In this document: positions 39,365-52,958 of the stretch, in pieces | How positions within the stretch are numbered: position 1 is the stretch's first letter | Layout of the letters: each line of letters opens with the position of its first letter | DNA from: Pomacea canaliculata | Taxonomy: Eukaryota > Mollusca > Gastropoda > Architaenioglossa > Ampullariidae | DNA length: 64,000 nucleotides | NCBI RefSeq assembly: GCF_003073045.1 | Contig: NC_037592.1 | Span: 12,180,007 to 12,244,006 of the forward strand | Direction: 5' to 3' | Notes under the pieces: generated by a model | Told to the model about the DNA's origin: nothing | The model's input: only the letters and a program-made list of their open reading frames with translations | Databases searched by the model: none | Made by a program: the position numbers and the translations under genes

Positions 39365-42300
39365 CTGCAAAAGGCAAGTGAGTTTATTTCCAAAAAAAGG
39401 CTTTAAATGGACACATCGATAAGGAATGATTCTGCAGTAATGAGGAAATTTCAGGTGAGAAGCAGTGACAGCAAAATGTTTTTAAAACTTGCTCCACCTA
39501 AATAAAGTGATCTAAAAGAAACTGCAAAATGGTGAGAATAAGTGCATAGATTGTATAATGGTCAAAATAATACATGTATGTTATTTTTGAGGGTTTTTAA
39601 AGAAAAAGAGCAAATGAAGGCAAGGCTGGCATCAACAAGAGACAGCTTTATTAACAAAGACATGTCTGTCTAATGCACCACAAATAACAATAAAACAAGG
39701 TCAGCATATATGGATAGATATTAATCCTTTCACCTCAAGCTCACTGAGCTTGGGTATGTTTTAGATTGACATGTTTATATTCAGTCATGGGGGAAACCAT
39801 TCTCCGATATGTATTTTGCATTCCTTTGCTCTCACATTCAAAAGCTGATTAAACAACCTGTGAAAGGCATGATACCAGAAGATAACTATGACAATGAAGA
39901 CATTTACGCATGCAGGCATGCACATACACAATGCTTATAGATTGGATGTTTAGAATACAGGACAATAACTTAGAACTGCATTTCAAATTTTTGCTATAGG
40001 TGTAAAAACTCCCATGTGTATGCACAGCTGAGTCTATAGACAAAAATAATGTGAAAAAATGATGCTTGGTTTGACAGGAAAGTGCTTCCACCAAGAGGTA
40101 ATACATAGTTTGAGGGGAAAGGGACAAGGAAAAAAAAGGGGTGGGAAGAAACTGGAATACAGTATTCAGTGACATTTTCTTACAAAAGCTATAAATGCAA
40201 ATTTAAAACAATCTCTGTTCTATGTACCCTTCATAAAATAATCTTAATACCCATCCAGAAATTTTGTGCTATTACATGCTTGTCAAAAAAGAAAAAAAAT
40301 TAACATTTTCATAGGTCTGAGCTACCAGCTCATTCTTGCTAGTTCTAATGTGAAGTCAAGAATTTACCATATTATTGTTAAGTATGCAGAGCGCTGTTAA
40401 AAAAATCTTTAAAGTGCAATGTACATTAACTTAAGGTTTTTGACTTAATATGGGTAGATAGGCTTAATAGACTAATTGCAAGACAATTTACTTTATCTTT
40501 TATAGGTCCCAAGTTCTAAAGTAGTCTTCATGTTTAATGTTTCCAATATACATGGGTGCACTTCTGGTTATGCAGCATTTATAAGAAATAATGGTATGCA
40601 TCAGACACAAGGAAAGCAATATATTGCCTTTTGCATTTATGGGGATAAAAGTTACCTGGTGTGAAAATTGGAATATACCATAATTCAAGGGCTATTCCAG
40701 GCAGCAAACTAACCTTCGACCAATTCAAATGCTATTTAGGGCTTAAGCACTCAGTAGAAAAGGGAAGTAATGTTACATTCAAATTAGATGTTTATGAACT
40801 ACTTACAGTCAAACCTAGACTAGATAAGAATTGAATATTTAAAAAAAAATGATTTTGGTTGGGGGAGGGAGGGAGGGAGGAAAGATTAATCTATAGTATG
40901 TCCATTGAAATTTCAAGTGTAATCTTCCTCGACCACTCAAGTTATGTCCACTGCAGCAGTTTGGATGAAGAGCAGATAGCACAAGAAATGCAAAAATAAA
41001 CAAAAGTAGCTGGAAGATCAAACCATTACTGTAAATCAAAGGAGGGTGGAGGTCTGATTGGCAGCTGAAAGAGTTCATGCAAGACCAGAACCCAACTCAG
41101 GATACAGAATCTCTTAAGGTGATTATGGTAGCAGTATCCAAATCTATACATGCCCAACAAAACTGCATGCTTGGACATCCCAGACCAGAGCTTAAAATGC
41201 AAATGTTTTTTCTGCTTTGTCTTCAGCCTTTTTCATAACAGAATGGAACATTTACTGAGTAATTATTTGGGAGCTGTAGCTTATGTAAAGTCAGTGATCA
41301 AGGCAATGTCATGGCAAGCTAGTTTAGTCCACTAAACAGTGGAGAAATAACATGTGCCAGAGGCTAGAACCTATGATCACTTTACAATTACACCAAAGGG
41401 TCCATTAAATGAATGTAGTAGTATTCATGTCTGGCACTGATCACACGAAACATGAAGGATGGCATCATGGAACAAAAGCACAAAGAAAACAGTTCATTTG
41501 TGCTTCAGTTTTTACTGCTGTCTACTCAAACCCTATTTGAGAAATATAAACAAACAAAAGACTATTTATAGCAGTCAGTAGATACTCAGCCAATGTTTCT
41601 TCTGAAACTGGGATGGCTGAAGATATCTTTTAACATGCATGCTGCAGTCCTGCTAGCTAAAGTTTCACATGATGCTTTAACAACACAAATATAACCTGAA
41701 AGCCATATGAAGTACAACTTCCGTAGTCACGCTCATGTTTTTATCTGGTAACACCTAAGGAGAAAAAAAAGTTGGTAGAATCTGATAGTCACCAACTCAT
41801 TAAATGATAACCACTGTAGTACTCTGTCGCTGTTTTTTCAAACATTTTTTTTTTTTAATTGGATAGTTTTGTGTAGCTTCAACCAATGCTTGTGCTGGTA
41901 AATTGGTTTTCATGACTACTAATTAGTGACACTCCAGACTACATGTGTAATATTTCTGAATGAATTATGCTTTACAAGCAACATTTCTCACACCTTTTAA
42001 TCTATGAAAAACCTTTTCAGGCATATGTAACAGCTCCGCTGAGTAAATCGTGCCAACATGCTACATCACCACCATCTTAAACAAAGGCTACAACATTTAA
42101 AGATACCTTAACTGGTACTATATGTTTAGAAACTGTTAGAACTGGCTTGAATAAGACTCTCATTTGTACTAACAACAAACATTAAGCAAGTTTTGATCAC
42201 TTTATCAAGTTAATTCTGCACTATTTAACATGGCAAAATTTATTCTACACAAAAATATTCAGATTTGCTCTTCTACCACCTGTTGCATGCCTATTGCCTT

Positions 42301-45300
42301 CACCCTTTGGAAGACCCGTTAAATGCATCTACCCTTCTGACAACAAACGTACAAAGCTTGACCATGTGGTTTAATAAACATTTAATAAGTTTTATGTAAC
42401 CAAATTTTATCATCACTTTTAGTTGTGAAAACCATAACTCAGCTCTGTTTTGAAGACTGGATATTTTACGTTGTCTTGGGATTGCTTTACATCCGACACA
42501 AGTAAAAATCTCCTATAAGTATACAAATAAATAAGTTAAATATAAGTACAGTGTCCTCTACTTTCATGAATCAGAATCAGTATATAATTCTTTTCTATTT
42601 GCAGAAAAGCACAAATTTAAAAAAAGGAAATTATTACAAACAGTTGTTAATGGCTTAATAATCAAACATACAAGAACACAGTGAATTGGTCGACAGCAAG
42701 GTAAAAATTATCGTTATTTAGTCTCTATACCTATAAGTGACTGGTATTTTTGTTGTGTCCAGTAATGCTTGGAAGTGTGTATTTGTGAAAACATATCAAT
42801 AGCAGTCTAGACACAATTTAAAGAAACAGGTTAGCTTTCAGTCTTTACTTCCTTTAAGTTTCCAAAATATGGAGAGGTAGCAGACAGGTGTGTGCATAAA
42901 GAAATGCACATGCTGTTTCAAGACACTGCAGCCAGTTAAGAAAGAACTAACTGCAACTGAAATGTGACACAATGAAAAAGCAAGCACCCACTACAGCTGA
43001 CATCAGCCTTTTGCTCATGCAAAGACAATGCAAGGATTTAGACATATATGCATAGCTCCATCATGCACTTTCTGCTACCAGTTAAGCACAAATTTTTCAA
43101 GTGTCTTTCATTCATGCCTCTTAGCTGTGACATTTAACATATGTCCATCTTTCCTCTAGCGTTGTTAAAAACATTTAAGTTAAATGCTCAGCTATGTAAG
43201 GAAACATTCCTTCACCAATCTGATACCTGGGATCATGCTCTTTTCACAGGAAGCAAACCTAAATGTGAACCAAGTGTCAAGAGTTTGAAAAGATTCAACA
43301 CACCCTCTATGCATGCAAATGCGAAGAGAAAACAGCATGCTAGCGACATTTTTTTTTAAGGATCCTGATTAGTTTAACCATGTTTTATATCCCTTTAAAT
43401 CAGTTAAAATGCATAAAATCCTAATGACAAGCAGTGCTTCTGCACTATGGACATGAAACAAAAGGAATATTACTAGTTTTACAATAATTCACTAATTATT
43501 TCAGGGTACCAACTGGTTAAGTGACTTGCACACTTCTTTCTCCTTTTGCCTGTTAAGCCAGAATGCAGGTGTAGAATTTCCACCAATATACTTTCCTTTT
43601 AAATCTCTGCTAGCTACACATGCACACACACACACATATATATACAAAGGAGTCTGATGAAAGAAACAGATCAGCATAAACAAAGTCTATGAAGACATCT
43701 CAGCACTGGATATAAACTGGAAGTAGCCATTCTAAGAACTACCAGTCTATGGACAAAAGTCTGATACTACTGCCAGACAGTTAACATTTTTCGCTTTACT
43801 ACCATTACAAACGTCAAGCTATCAATGAGCACTAACTGAATCACCTCTGACTACAAAGCAAAAGCTACCTTCTCAGTCATTTGGCCTGATCTCCACATAC
43901 ACTAGTATTTGCATAATACCAGCAAAAAATGGGTATCTGATCTGATCAAAAGATTTGTCATAATTTTTGTTTGGTGGATTAGATCTTAAGATTTTAGCTT
44001 CAAATGACAAGTGACAAACTATCTGAATTAAAACAAAAATCTGACTAATCTATGGTTAGAAAATTTTTCCAATCCTCCCTCTACCTCCCAAAAACTTAAA
44101 AAAGAATGCAGGACAATTTATGCCATTGCTTCAACATCCCTAAGACCACAGCTTATCAATAATCAAAATATTTAAAAAAATCATAGTACAAATAATTTTT
44201 AGGATCATCACAACATGTGTGCAGTCTTCGCACATTCGTCCTCAAAGATACAATCTGCAATATGCTGTTTCCTTATCCTGCATGACTGGTATACAAAGTT
44301 ATCCACAACTTAAGATGAACAAAAACTTCATAAGCCTCAATGCACAACAAATTACCATAATAAGCCAAATATGCTTTAAGATGACATAAATAGATGAAGT
44401 AACAGGTTTTACTTATGGTAACGTCCCAAAGAATATGCATGTAATTATTAAAAGGAGCCAACATCTACCGGGAAGCATTTACCAGCTGTGGGGCAGAGGT
44501 AGCAAAATTGCTTGTCTCTCAAGTTCACCATCAGCTCTACCATGGGTTTATAATGGACCATAAATGACCAAAGCTACATGAAGATATCTGCCCAAAAATG
44601 ACCTGAAAATAAATCAAAGCAGGCAACAGGATTTCTCCAATCTATAAAAAACAAATATTTCAGGTTTTTTTAAAACGCTAACAAGGTCATAAGTGTGTTC
44701 CCATTTTTCTTTTTATTTTATATCTATATATAATCTCACAGGGAATCTAGCAGTGAAATCTAGACTGTTTCTATAAAAGACATGTTTTCATATTACCACT
44801 GTACTAGCAAAACTATTGCATCAAGTGACTTACATAATAAACACTGTAATGGGAGAGAGGGACAATTTTCTACTGCTTCAGTACAAACTTTGAATGACTT
44901 AAAAAATTTCTATACCATGTTTTTCACCAACACATTGTTGAGGCCAGAAGACACATGGGGAAAAATGCACATATTTCTCGCTATGACCTGTTAAACCCCC
45001 TTCATCACAAGGACCTTACCAGCAATCATTGTATCTTTAGCAATTGTACATATTTATATCACAGATAACACCCACCATTTATGAACTATACACTATATCA
45101 TATATATTCTAATGGGAATCAAACAAAATGCTGATTAAAAGGATGGGGGTGTATTTTAAATTAAAGCTGGATTGGATTACTGGTTTTGTGACAATGCTTC
45201 AGCAAAACAGATTTAATTGAAACAAAAGTGAAATGGAGGGGGTGGCCACAAAACACTCAAGGTGGAGTTAAGAACATATGGGTTAATATGATTAAAATAG

Positions 45301-45866
45301 CTAGAATCACTGTGGGATCTGTTTATGTTTTGAAGAGGGTATCTGTAGTAAATGCAGTAACATCTGATTTCCTTTTGAAAATGCAGGAAAGGAAATTAAC
45401 CAATGTTCTTTGACCACTCTTAAGAAAAATTGGCCACCCATGGATTGCCAAAGGTATGACTACAAATGGTATATATATAGGCAATACTGACAAATACCAA
45501 CCAGTTTTACAGCTTTTCAAATTCTATTACATGAGGAAAGTGCAATAAATCTTCAACAGCTTGATTTTAACAACCAGTGAAGATTCCTTCAAACCACAGA
45601 AACTCAAAGCAAATAAGGCTCTATTTGAACAAAAGAACTTGTAAGATACTCTGCAAGTTAGATATAGGTCAGTTTTCTCATAGCATGTATTTCTTTGTTT
45701 TTTTTCAACAATGGAAACTAACACATTGCAGATGTAGCATCTTCCCCACACAAAATTGCTGCATTGATGCTAATTCATTCAACAAATCACAAAATGCTTG
45801 AGTAAAAGCCTGCACCCAGAACAAGCCCACATTCACACTGCCTGCACATCCATCCACAGCTGTACA
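39365..45866 (-). other. probable long 3' UTR and 3' flank of ILRUN
   Basis: The 6.5 kb left of the ILRUN stop has no supported exon; only scattered chance frames are seen. TTTATT (AATAAA on the minus strand) occurs at 44712-44717 and near 39649-39654, so the UTR could be 1.1 kb to over 6 kb. ILRUN has a long 3' UTR in vertebrates, which fits but does not prove the longer form. Confidence 0.5.
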
Positions 45867-48800
45867 CTAGGACATTTCTGTATCCTGGGAATGATCTGTG
45901 TGTGGTGCCACATCAGCTGAGCTCTGGAAAAAAAAAAACAAAAAAAAAACACTATGTGATGTGGTACTAAGCGAATGCCATTACACCCAAATTTCATGGT
46001 CACATGTTACATTATTCATATAACATTTTGCTCTAACAGAAACAACAAAAAGCACACCCTTACAGAACTTAGCTGGAGTTCATGAGGGAATGGACAGTTA
46101 AGTGTTTAAAGCACTGGTGTCCAAAGCATGAGGAGTACACAATCAGTTTAATACCCATGCATCCCAGCTTACTTTCCCCAGTTGATCCTGCTGTTGGGAA
46201 TCCGACCCCTGGGTTGGGAAAGGAAAGGCAGTGAGGGCAATATGTTTACCAATTGCACAAAAAAAAGCTTGTTTCAAATTAAGTACAACACTTCACTCTC
46301 TAAAGACTGAAAAGTAATATTTTTCAAAATTATTTGAACTATTCAATTATAAGACTAAATGAATATTATTTCATGTGCCATTTACATTACAATTATCTAC
46401 AATACAATTATTTTGCAACTAGCAATATCAATGTTATAGAGAAATGTATCCTGGCTTCATCTATCTAAAAAGCTTTAAAAGCATGTTTCAACTGTCAAAA
46501 TAGATATAAAGTGATAGGGAAAAAAACAACACTTTGCTGTGCAGGAAATCTCAATGACCATTGCCTGCTTCAAATGTTATTCTGATTTGCAAATTGCAAG
46601 GAGTGTGCATGCTTAGTGCAGTCATAAGTAATACTGTGACATTATATGCTTGTGAATGACAACTGGGGCCCATCAGGTAAGTCCAGAATCCACAATAAGG
46701 ACAGTGTTATCAAAATTTGATACCACTGTTGTGGTTTTGACTTTGTTGATCACCACACCACTGATTAGCTTGAAAATGACAAAAGGATATGTGAAAGAAA
46801 ACTGTCATGAGTCTTGCCAATATCCAGAGATGACAGAAAGTACTACCATTCAAAAAAGAAAGATAGTCTGTAGACATAAAAGGGCAGTAGACTCTTGGAA
46901 AGACCAGTCAGACGAAGATTTAAGCTTGGGGGAGGCAAAGAAGTGAGTTTCTCTCTTCCTGGAACACCACGTAACATGAACAGTGAACAAAAATTGGGCT
47001 TCCCTTAAACAATCAAGGTAAATGCAAAGACAGGCAACAAACTTGACAGTCAGTATGTCAGTCAGCAATTGTGATGGCACATTTATTTGTGTGAAAAAAA
47101 TCCCATTCATGTAATATAATTTGGCATTTAGGTATAGTAATTCTGATAGTAAAATAGTAAAAGTGAAGGAGAATACAAAACAAACTTGCTTTTCTGAGGA
47201 AAAACAAAAATGTCTGTCAACTCACTTGAAAAAGCCAGCGTTCAGCTGAAGAGGCAGGCATGGAGCTGGGTTCTTGAGAAGTGATGTCTGAAATTGTGCT
47301 TGCACAAGGGTTTTCAGAGTGAAGGGTAGATGCTGTTCCTGCAGATGTCACAGGCACTAGTGCCATTTGACTAGGGCTGTACAAACGACTGTCATCAAAC
47401 TGTCCTTGAGGCCCAAAGTTGCCAAATCGAGACATCTGCTGTGTCAGACCAAGAAGACCATTTTCTTCCACTGTTACTATCACCCATATAATTTCTGGAA
47501 AGAAAAAAATGCAAGGAAAACATTAATGACTGACAACACAAATGATCAGAAGATCTGCATATTTTTCTTTATTTGACCAACTTTTTCATAACTGTATGCA
47601 GATTTTAAAAACTGCTGCCTATACTAATATGATATACCACGCTACCCCAGCTTTCATTAATCGTTTAACGGTAAAGCATAAGAACAGACCTAAATAACTT
47701 TTACAAAGGCAAGGCTTCAACGTGCAAAATAAAAAAATAACCATTTTCTTACATTCAAGTAAAAACAGCACTTTGTCATCAATTTTTAAATTCTAATCAT
47801 CAAAAAATAACTTGACTTGAAAAAAAAAACTACAGAAAAGAGAAAAATGAAATTCACCTCCAAAATAATGGCCAGTGGGGGTTGACATACGCCACTGGCC
47901 TTGGTAGACGCCTGTGCACATTGGACTTGTCATTTCTATGCTAAGGTCATAAATCTCTCCAGGTGCAAGAGCATCAACAATGCACCAGTCTGTAACTCCC
48001 ATGTTATCACCTCCACAAAAACGCAGACTGCATCCTGGTGGCCAGGCTTCTGTACCTGCAAATGCCATATCCTTATAAAATATAAAACAAATCAATTAAA
48101 TCTTTTACCCTTCAGCATATTCATTTCTTCAACTGAACAAAAGAAGTAAAGGCCAGATAAATTATATTCTATTGTGGTGATCACAAAAGACATCAGTATC
48201 TTTAAAATTGTGAAAATCTTAAGGCAGCCTGTTAAAAAGTGACATCCTAAACTTTTGTTATTCCACTATCTTACTTTAGACTATATCAACTATCCTTAAA
48301 AATATATTCCACATCCTAGAAACAAATATCTATGAATGCATGCAATAATAAGTCAAGCAACCTTTTTTTAATAGAAACATGAAATATACTGTTACAAATA
48401 CAGCTAGTTTGCAGTTCTCTCCCTCTGAGAGAGGCGTGTTTGGGTCATGCTGCTGTCAAATACCAATCGCAGTAAAATCCATGATGAATCCAACCTACTA
48501 CAAATCATCTGCTTCCTTATTAATGCATATTCCAAAGGATAGCAATACACTGTGATAGCCTTCTATCATTGATGGGAAAAAAGTATATGTAATCTTTGTG
48601 CAAGGACTTTAATAATGATGTGTTTAAAAGACAGATTTGCAAAAAATCATACAATCTCCATCTATTCCACTGGCAAATTCAAAAATTCAAAAAAAAAAAA
48701 AAAAAAAAAGACAATTGTTGGCATAACTCCTGTGCTAAGACTAGAGAAACATTTCCCCTAAAGCAACATCTTTTTACAGGAAACTGGAAGTTTTTGGCCC

Positions 48801-50438
48801 CTCTCAAAGCTATCACATATCTTGTTAGAATACGACACTGAATTACACATCTAACAAAAGAGATGTAAAAAGTTTCTTAACCATAACTACCCACATGTGA
48901 CTGCTCACCCACAAATGGACTCTACCTGGCCTCTACACTTCCAATAGATGAGTAGCCCTAACTTACAGTTAACAGACAAGTGGGGATAATAGTGTTGATG
49001 AAATCATCATAAAAGAACTTGAATGAATTAGAAGTCTCTAAGAAATAACTGAAACAGACCCTACCCTACCTATTTAGAAAATTTCAAATGTTATATCTAG
49101 ATAGTGTGTTATGGCTAGCTTTATAACCAGCCAGGGTTCATTTCTGTCACACGCAACTGTGGCTTTAATGTCAACTTTCGAGCTAAAACTTCTCATAGAT
49201 AAAAAGAATTCCTGCCACATTTGGTATAGATCAGAGTAACAGTGGGTTTTAGCATATTTCTCTACCAGAACCCCCCCCCCCTCCACCTTTTTCCTCAACA
49301 CAAAAACATTGTGGCACTTGCTTTATTTATAAGCGGCCATAATGCTACATCTTACTATTATTCAAAACTTAAGCACTGCCTCCATCATTAATATTATGTT
49401 CTTTAAATGTGAAGAGTTTCAGCTCACCTGTATTTTGAATTCGCCAAGTTTTCAAAAACTTGGTTCTAGGTGGTACAGATTCTCCTTCCCCAATAGTGAC
49501 ATCCTTGACCAATGCCATAGATGGCAGGACTACACTTGGCTGTTCAAAATCATAGTAGGATCCTATTGCTGCCTGTAGATTCCTGGATGTTGAAATCATT
49601 TCAATGACAAAATGGAATTAACTGAGATGTTTATGGTCCCAGATGTACCTATAATACTGATCTTACAAATACATGCATAAAACTAAAAGTTCAAAACTGC
49701 TCCAGAAAATTATAAAACATTCCTAATTTCTTTCTGAGCATGGGAAACATGAGCTTGAAAAAATAGTTTCCACAATTCTATAGCACATTAATAATCTAGT
49801 ATCAATCGCAATTTATATTGATCATATCTTAACGTTGAAAAATCCTGGTTAAATTGCGTAAATGAACCAAAAGCACTCTGATGTTTTTTCGCGTTTATTA
49901 TCTTTTTTACTTTTTCTTAAATACAACTCGGACTATAGATCTTTAATCTCAACAGTTTACGTGAACTATAGTGTCCCATGGACATCGCTGACATCATTGT
50001 CATTCGCTTGTAAATTACCCGAAACTAGCTTCTGATGACATAACATGTTGCACAAAATAACCTTCTCTTGAAAGTGATATTAGTTTTGCATTACTATTCT
50101 GCCAGCTGATTGAAGTCACAAACACAGTGACTGCCCAGCTGACTGCATAGTACAGTGATAATAGCTGGCGCTCAAATTCGATCAGACACAATTTACAGGA
50201 GAATCATTTCTGACATCTTTGTAAATTAACAACTTAGTACATTTATAACTAGAATAAATTACGAATCACTTATACTTACTTACCAATTATTCATGTCTAA
50301 GAAAAAAGCACAACATTCCGGATTCAGCTTGTTTCCCAGCAGTTTCTGGAACTCTGAGATGAGAACTTCTCGATCTGTAGTACCCATGGAACTAAACTGC
50401 TGAAGCAGTTTGCCATCAAGATCACTGTCTACATCCAT
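45867..50438 (-). CDS. ILRUN: ILRUN (C6orf106), UBA-like and NBR1-like domain protein
   Basis: Five coding exons on the minus strand: 50284-50438, 49428-49582, 47858-48055, 47226-47494 and 45867-45923, giving 277 aa (human 298). The start MDVDSDLDGKLLQQF aligns with the human MDVDLDPELMQKF. Residues 1-62 form the UBA-like domain (TTDREVLISEFQKLLG, CAFFLDMNNWNLQAAIGSYY). Residues about 75-190 form the NBR1-like (FW) domain with its four tryptophans: KTWRIQN, EAWPPG, QGQWRM and IIWVIV. A Ser/Thr/Gln-rich tail with little conservation follows. Family knowledge: human ILRUN binds p300/CBP in the nucleus and lowers interferon and TNF transcription. The tail is shorter than in vertebrates and ends with a tiny 18-codon last exon. 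Confidence 0.95.
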
Positions 50439-50571
50439 CACAGGCACTCCTGCTGGCGCTTCATATGAAAGTAAGTGGATACCTGTACAACTTGTCAGCA
50501 AATTAGACTGCTTTCTGCCTGAGGATCGTCACATGTAATGACGCCCGATTGCAGTGACGACGTATCCTGAT

Positions 50572-50581
50572 TGCGCATGCG
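50572..50581 (-). promoter_or_regulatory. NRF1-like palindrome in the ILRUN promoter
   Basis: TGCGCATGCG lies 134 bases upstream of the ILRUN ATG in a short, less AT-rich patch with several CG dinucleotides. It fits the NRF1 consensus core. Site use is inferred from position. Confidence 0.4.
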
Positions 50582-50788
50582 TTAGAGACAGAGCCTTCTG
50601 GGAAAACTCTCATGCAAATTAGCCATGCGGTCAAGTACGTAAATAAACAACAGACATGAACGTTTACATTTCCCATATAACTATATAATCAGTGCTAGAA
50701 ACTTTCAACGCCACAAATTTTTTTTCAAGATTGTTTGATAAGGAATAATAGGAATGATGCTCAGAATGCAGTGATCTGAAACTTAATA

Positions 50789-51351
50789 CAGTCAAATCTC
50801 TCTACTATGCCACCCCTCTACTATGCCACTCTCGGTATTATGCCACTTTTGCTCGGTACCGACTATAAATTCAATGTAAAAAAAAATTTACTATGCCACC
50901 CCTACTCTCGCTACTATGCCACTTTTGTGTGATTGTTAAAAGGCACAAGTTGTGAAATTCCGCGCAGTGCTCGATTATTATACTGTATGGTAGTGTGGGA
51001 CATTGCAGTTAGGTGGATGGAACATAGCACGCACACAGGGAGGGTGGAGGGTGGCGATGGGGGTAGGTCGCTGGCCGGGTGACAGTCACGTGACAGAGGG
51101 AGAGCAGGAGGGGGTCGACTAGCGACAGGATGCAGGTGTGCGGATATGGTTGGGAGGGGTGGAGGATGAAGAGGTGAGGGGGAGAATGAGAGGAGACAGC
51201 TAATGCCAGCTGACTATTCTTGAGAGCTTTGGACTGACAGGTAACTTGAGCAAATAAAGCCGTTTTTACGAACCCTCCGTATTATGCCACTCTCGCTACT
51301 ATGCCACTTTTGCTCGGTCCCGGTAGGTGGCATAGTAGGGAGATTTGACTG
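50789..51351 (+). mobile_element. pogo/Tigger-like MITE with TA target duplication
   Basis: The 563-bp element begins CAGTCAAATCTC and ends GAGATTTGACTG, with inverted repeats that continue through CTACTATGCCACC for about 26 bp. It is flanked by TA on both sides (50787-50788 and 51352-51353), as for Tc1/mariner-superfamily insertion. ACTATGCCAC recurs as subterminal repeats near both ends, with TTTTGCTCGGT between them. The G-rich middle has no transposase frame. It sits about 350 bp upstream of the ILRUN ATG. Confidence 0.9.
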
Positions 51352-51353
51352 TA

Positions 51354-51724
51354 GTAGAAATTACAGAATCTGTGCCTATTGCAAAAAGAATTTAAATGTA
51401 AATGCATATGAACCTTTCATTTAATTGTTTTCTTTGTGTCAAAAAAGACAAGTTCTGAACTTTCTGGAGTTTTTGAAGAAGGTATGCAGGACAGCCAGCA
51501 AGCAAGGAGTTGCAATAATCAAGCCTCACACGTCTATGGTTTGGTGATATGGGCGATGTAAACATATTGATCGATCTGGAGCATTATTGTTATTTCGATG
51601 TTTTGGTATATTAAATGTTATCACAAGTAGGACAAAAAATATTGTTAAGAAGAAATTGATGCGTTCAGTTGGACAATGTCGTAATTTGGTACCGTATATA
51701 GAGAGAGATGTAATAATAATATAA
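51354..51724. other. intergenic spacer; nothing recognised
   Basis: AT-rich sequence between the Tigger-like MITE and repeat R1 copy C, with no frame, family or site that I can support. Confidence 0.5.
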
Positions 51725-52085
51725 GGAGAATGCTCTTATATATCGTTTAAGAACAAGAACGAAACATGGACGGCATACGATCGAGGGTCAGGAAAACAAG
51801 TAACATATATGAACTATAAACAAATAAACAACCATGCTAAACGAAGAATAAAATCAAATACAGAAAACACAAAGAGGAACCAAATAACAAGAACAAGAGC
51901 TGAGAGTAACATGATATATTACAAAAGAAAGGGTGTGGAAAAAGGATTAGCATTATGGGAAAAGGTTGAGGAGTCATGTTTACGGAAGAGGTGCGTTTCC
52001 AGTGCATGTTTAAAGGATACAATAGTGAATAGTGGGTATAGGTGGCAGATAGGTAGTAGTAAATGTTTGTTCACTAGATAAATAT
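51725..52085 (+). repeat. interspersed repeat family R1, copy C
   Basis: Contains GGCATACGATCGAGGGTC, ACAAATAAACAACCATGCTA, AACACAAAGAGGAACCAAAT, AACAAGAGCTGAGAGTAACA and then AGAGGTGCGTTTCCAGTGCA with TGTTTAAAGGATACAATAG. The first blocks match copy B; the last ones match copy D, so it links the two halves of the family. The 90-codon frame inside is a product of the A-rich repeat. Confidence 0.75.
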
Positions 52086-52599
52086 ACTTTCGAGTATGCT
52101 TTTTTTATTTCTTTCCTTCGCCTAATCAACTGGCTATGGACGCTGGCGACTGACCGTCTCTTTTCGTCTTTTCTTTTAGAGCTGCTTTACGTTTGTGTAA
52201 ACTGTTCATCTGTGCTTCTGTAATGCCACTTGCTATCTTCTGGATTGCTTTTCTGTGTGCCCCACATATTGCTTATTTATATAGGAACCACTTTAATTAA
52301 TTGCTCGTTTAGTAGCATGCAGTCTTTACTGCCACATTACGTCATCCTTCTTTTGGATATGGGTGTCTCCAGCATAGATTTATCTCTCTGGTGTCGGTTC
52401 TGCAGTCCCTCCACGAATTTTTCTCGACTATTTGTGTAACTGCTGTGCAGGGCCGCCGGAAACCAGCATGTATGGTCCTCGATCATGGCAGACGACCTTT
52501 CCGGGTCCCTTGCAATACGTTATTTTCTGGCTGCCAGTCGTAGACCACGAACTAATATCGCAAGAGGCCAATCGAGTGAGTCTCGGCAGACAGATATCA

Positions 52600-52950
52600 C
52601 AGGGTTGTCCATGGGACATATTTTCTATCCCATCCCATCCCATGGCAATTTATGCCTGTCCCATCCCATCCAATCCCATGGGACGTTTCCCATGGGATTC
52701 CCATGGTAATAACATTCCTATGGACAACACTGCGCATTGCACACATGTTAACAAAGTCATGGCATAATGAAACTGGAATAAAAATATATTTTTCCTGTGC
52801 TTAAAAAGTCTGACAATGCAAATTTCAGCGTAAATTTATTTTACAATATCAAGTATCGACTACCATGGGAAATACAAATGTGTGCTGTCCCATCCCATCC
52901 CATCCCATGGGACGTTTCCCATGGGATTCCCATTCCTATGGACAACACTG
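52600..52950 (-). mobile_element. composite hAT-like MITE, copy 2
   Basis: Inverted relative to copy 1 at 4204. It has the same arms: CAGGGTTGTCCATGG at 52600, an inner CCTATGGACAACACTG ending at 52732, and an outer one ending at 52950. GATATCA flanks both sides (52593-52599 and 52951-52957), a 7-bp match close to the expected 8. The left arm is almost identical to that of copy 1 over about 120 bp. The 97-bp middle (52733-52829) is not. Confidence 0.85.
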
Positions 52951-52958
52951 GATATCAG

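Noticed and set aside
46656-46946. 96-codon plus-strand frame
   Set aside because: It lies in ILRUN intron 4 on the opposite strand, with no domain, no splice signals and no biased composition.
51809-52081. 90-codon frame
   Set aside because: It lies wholly inside repeat R1 copy C and reads its A-rich sequence.
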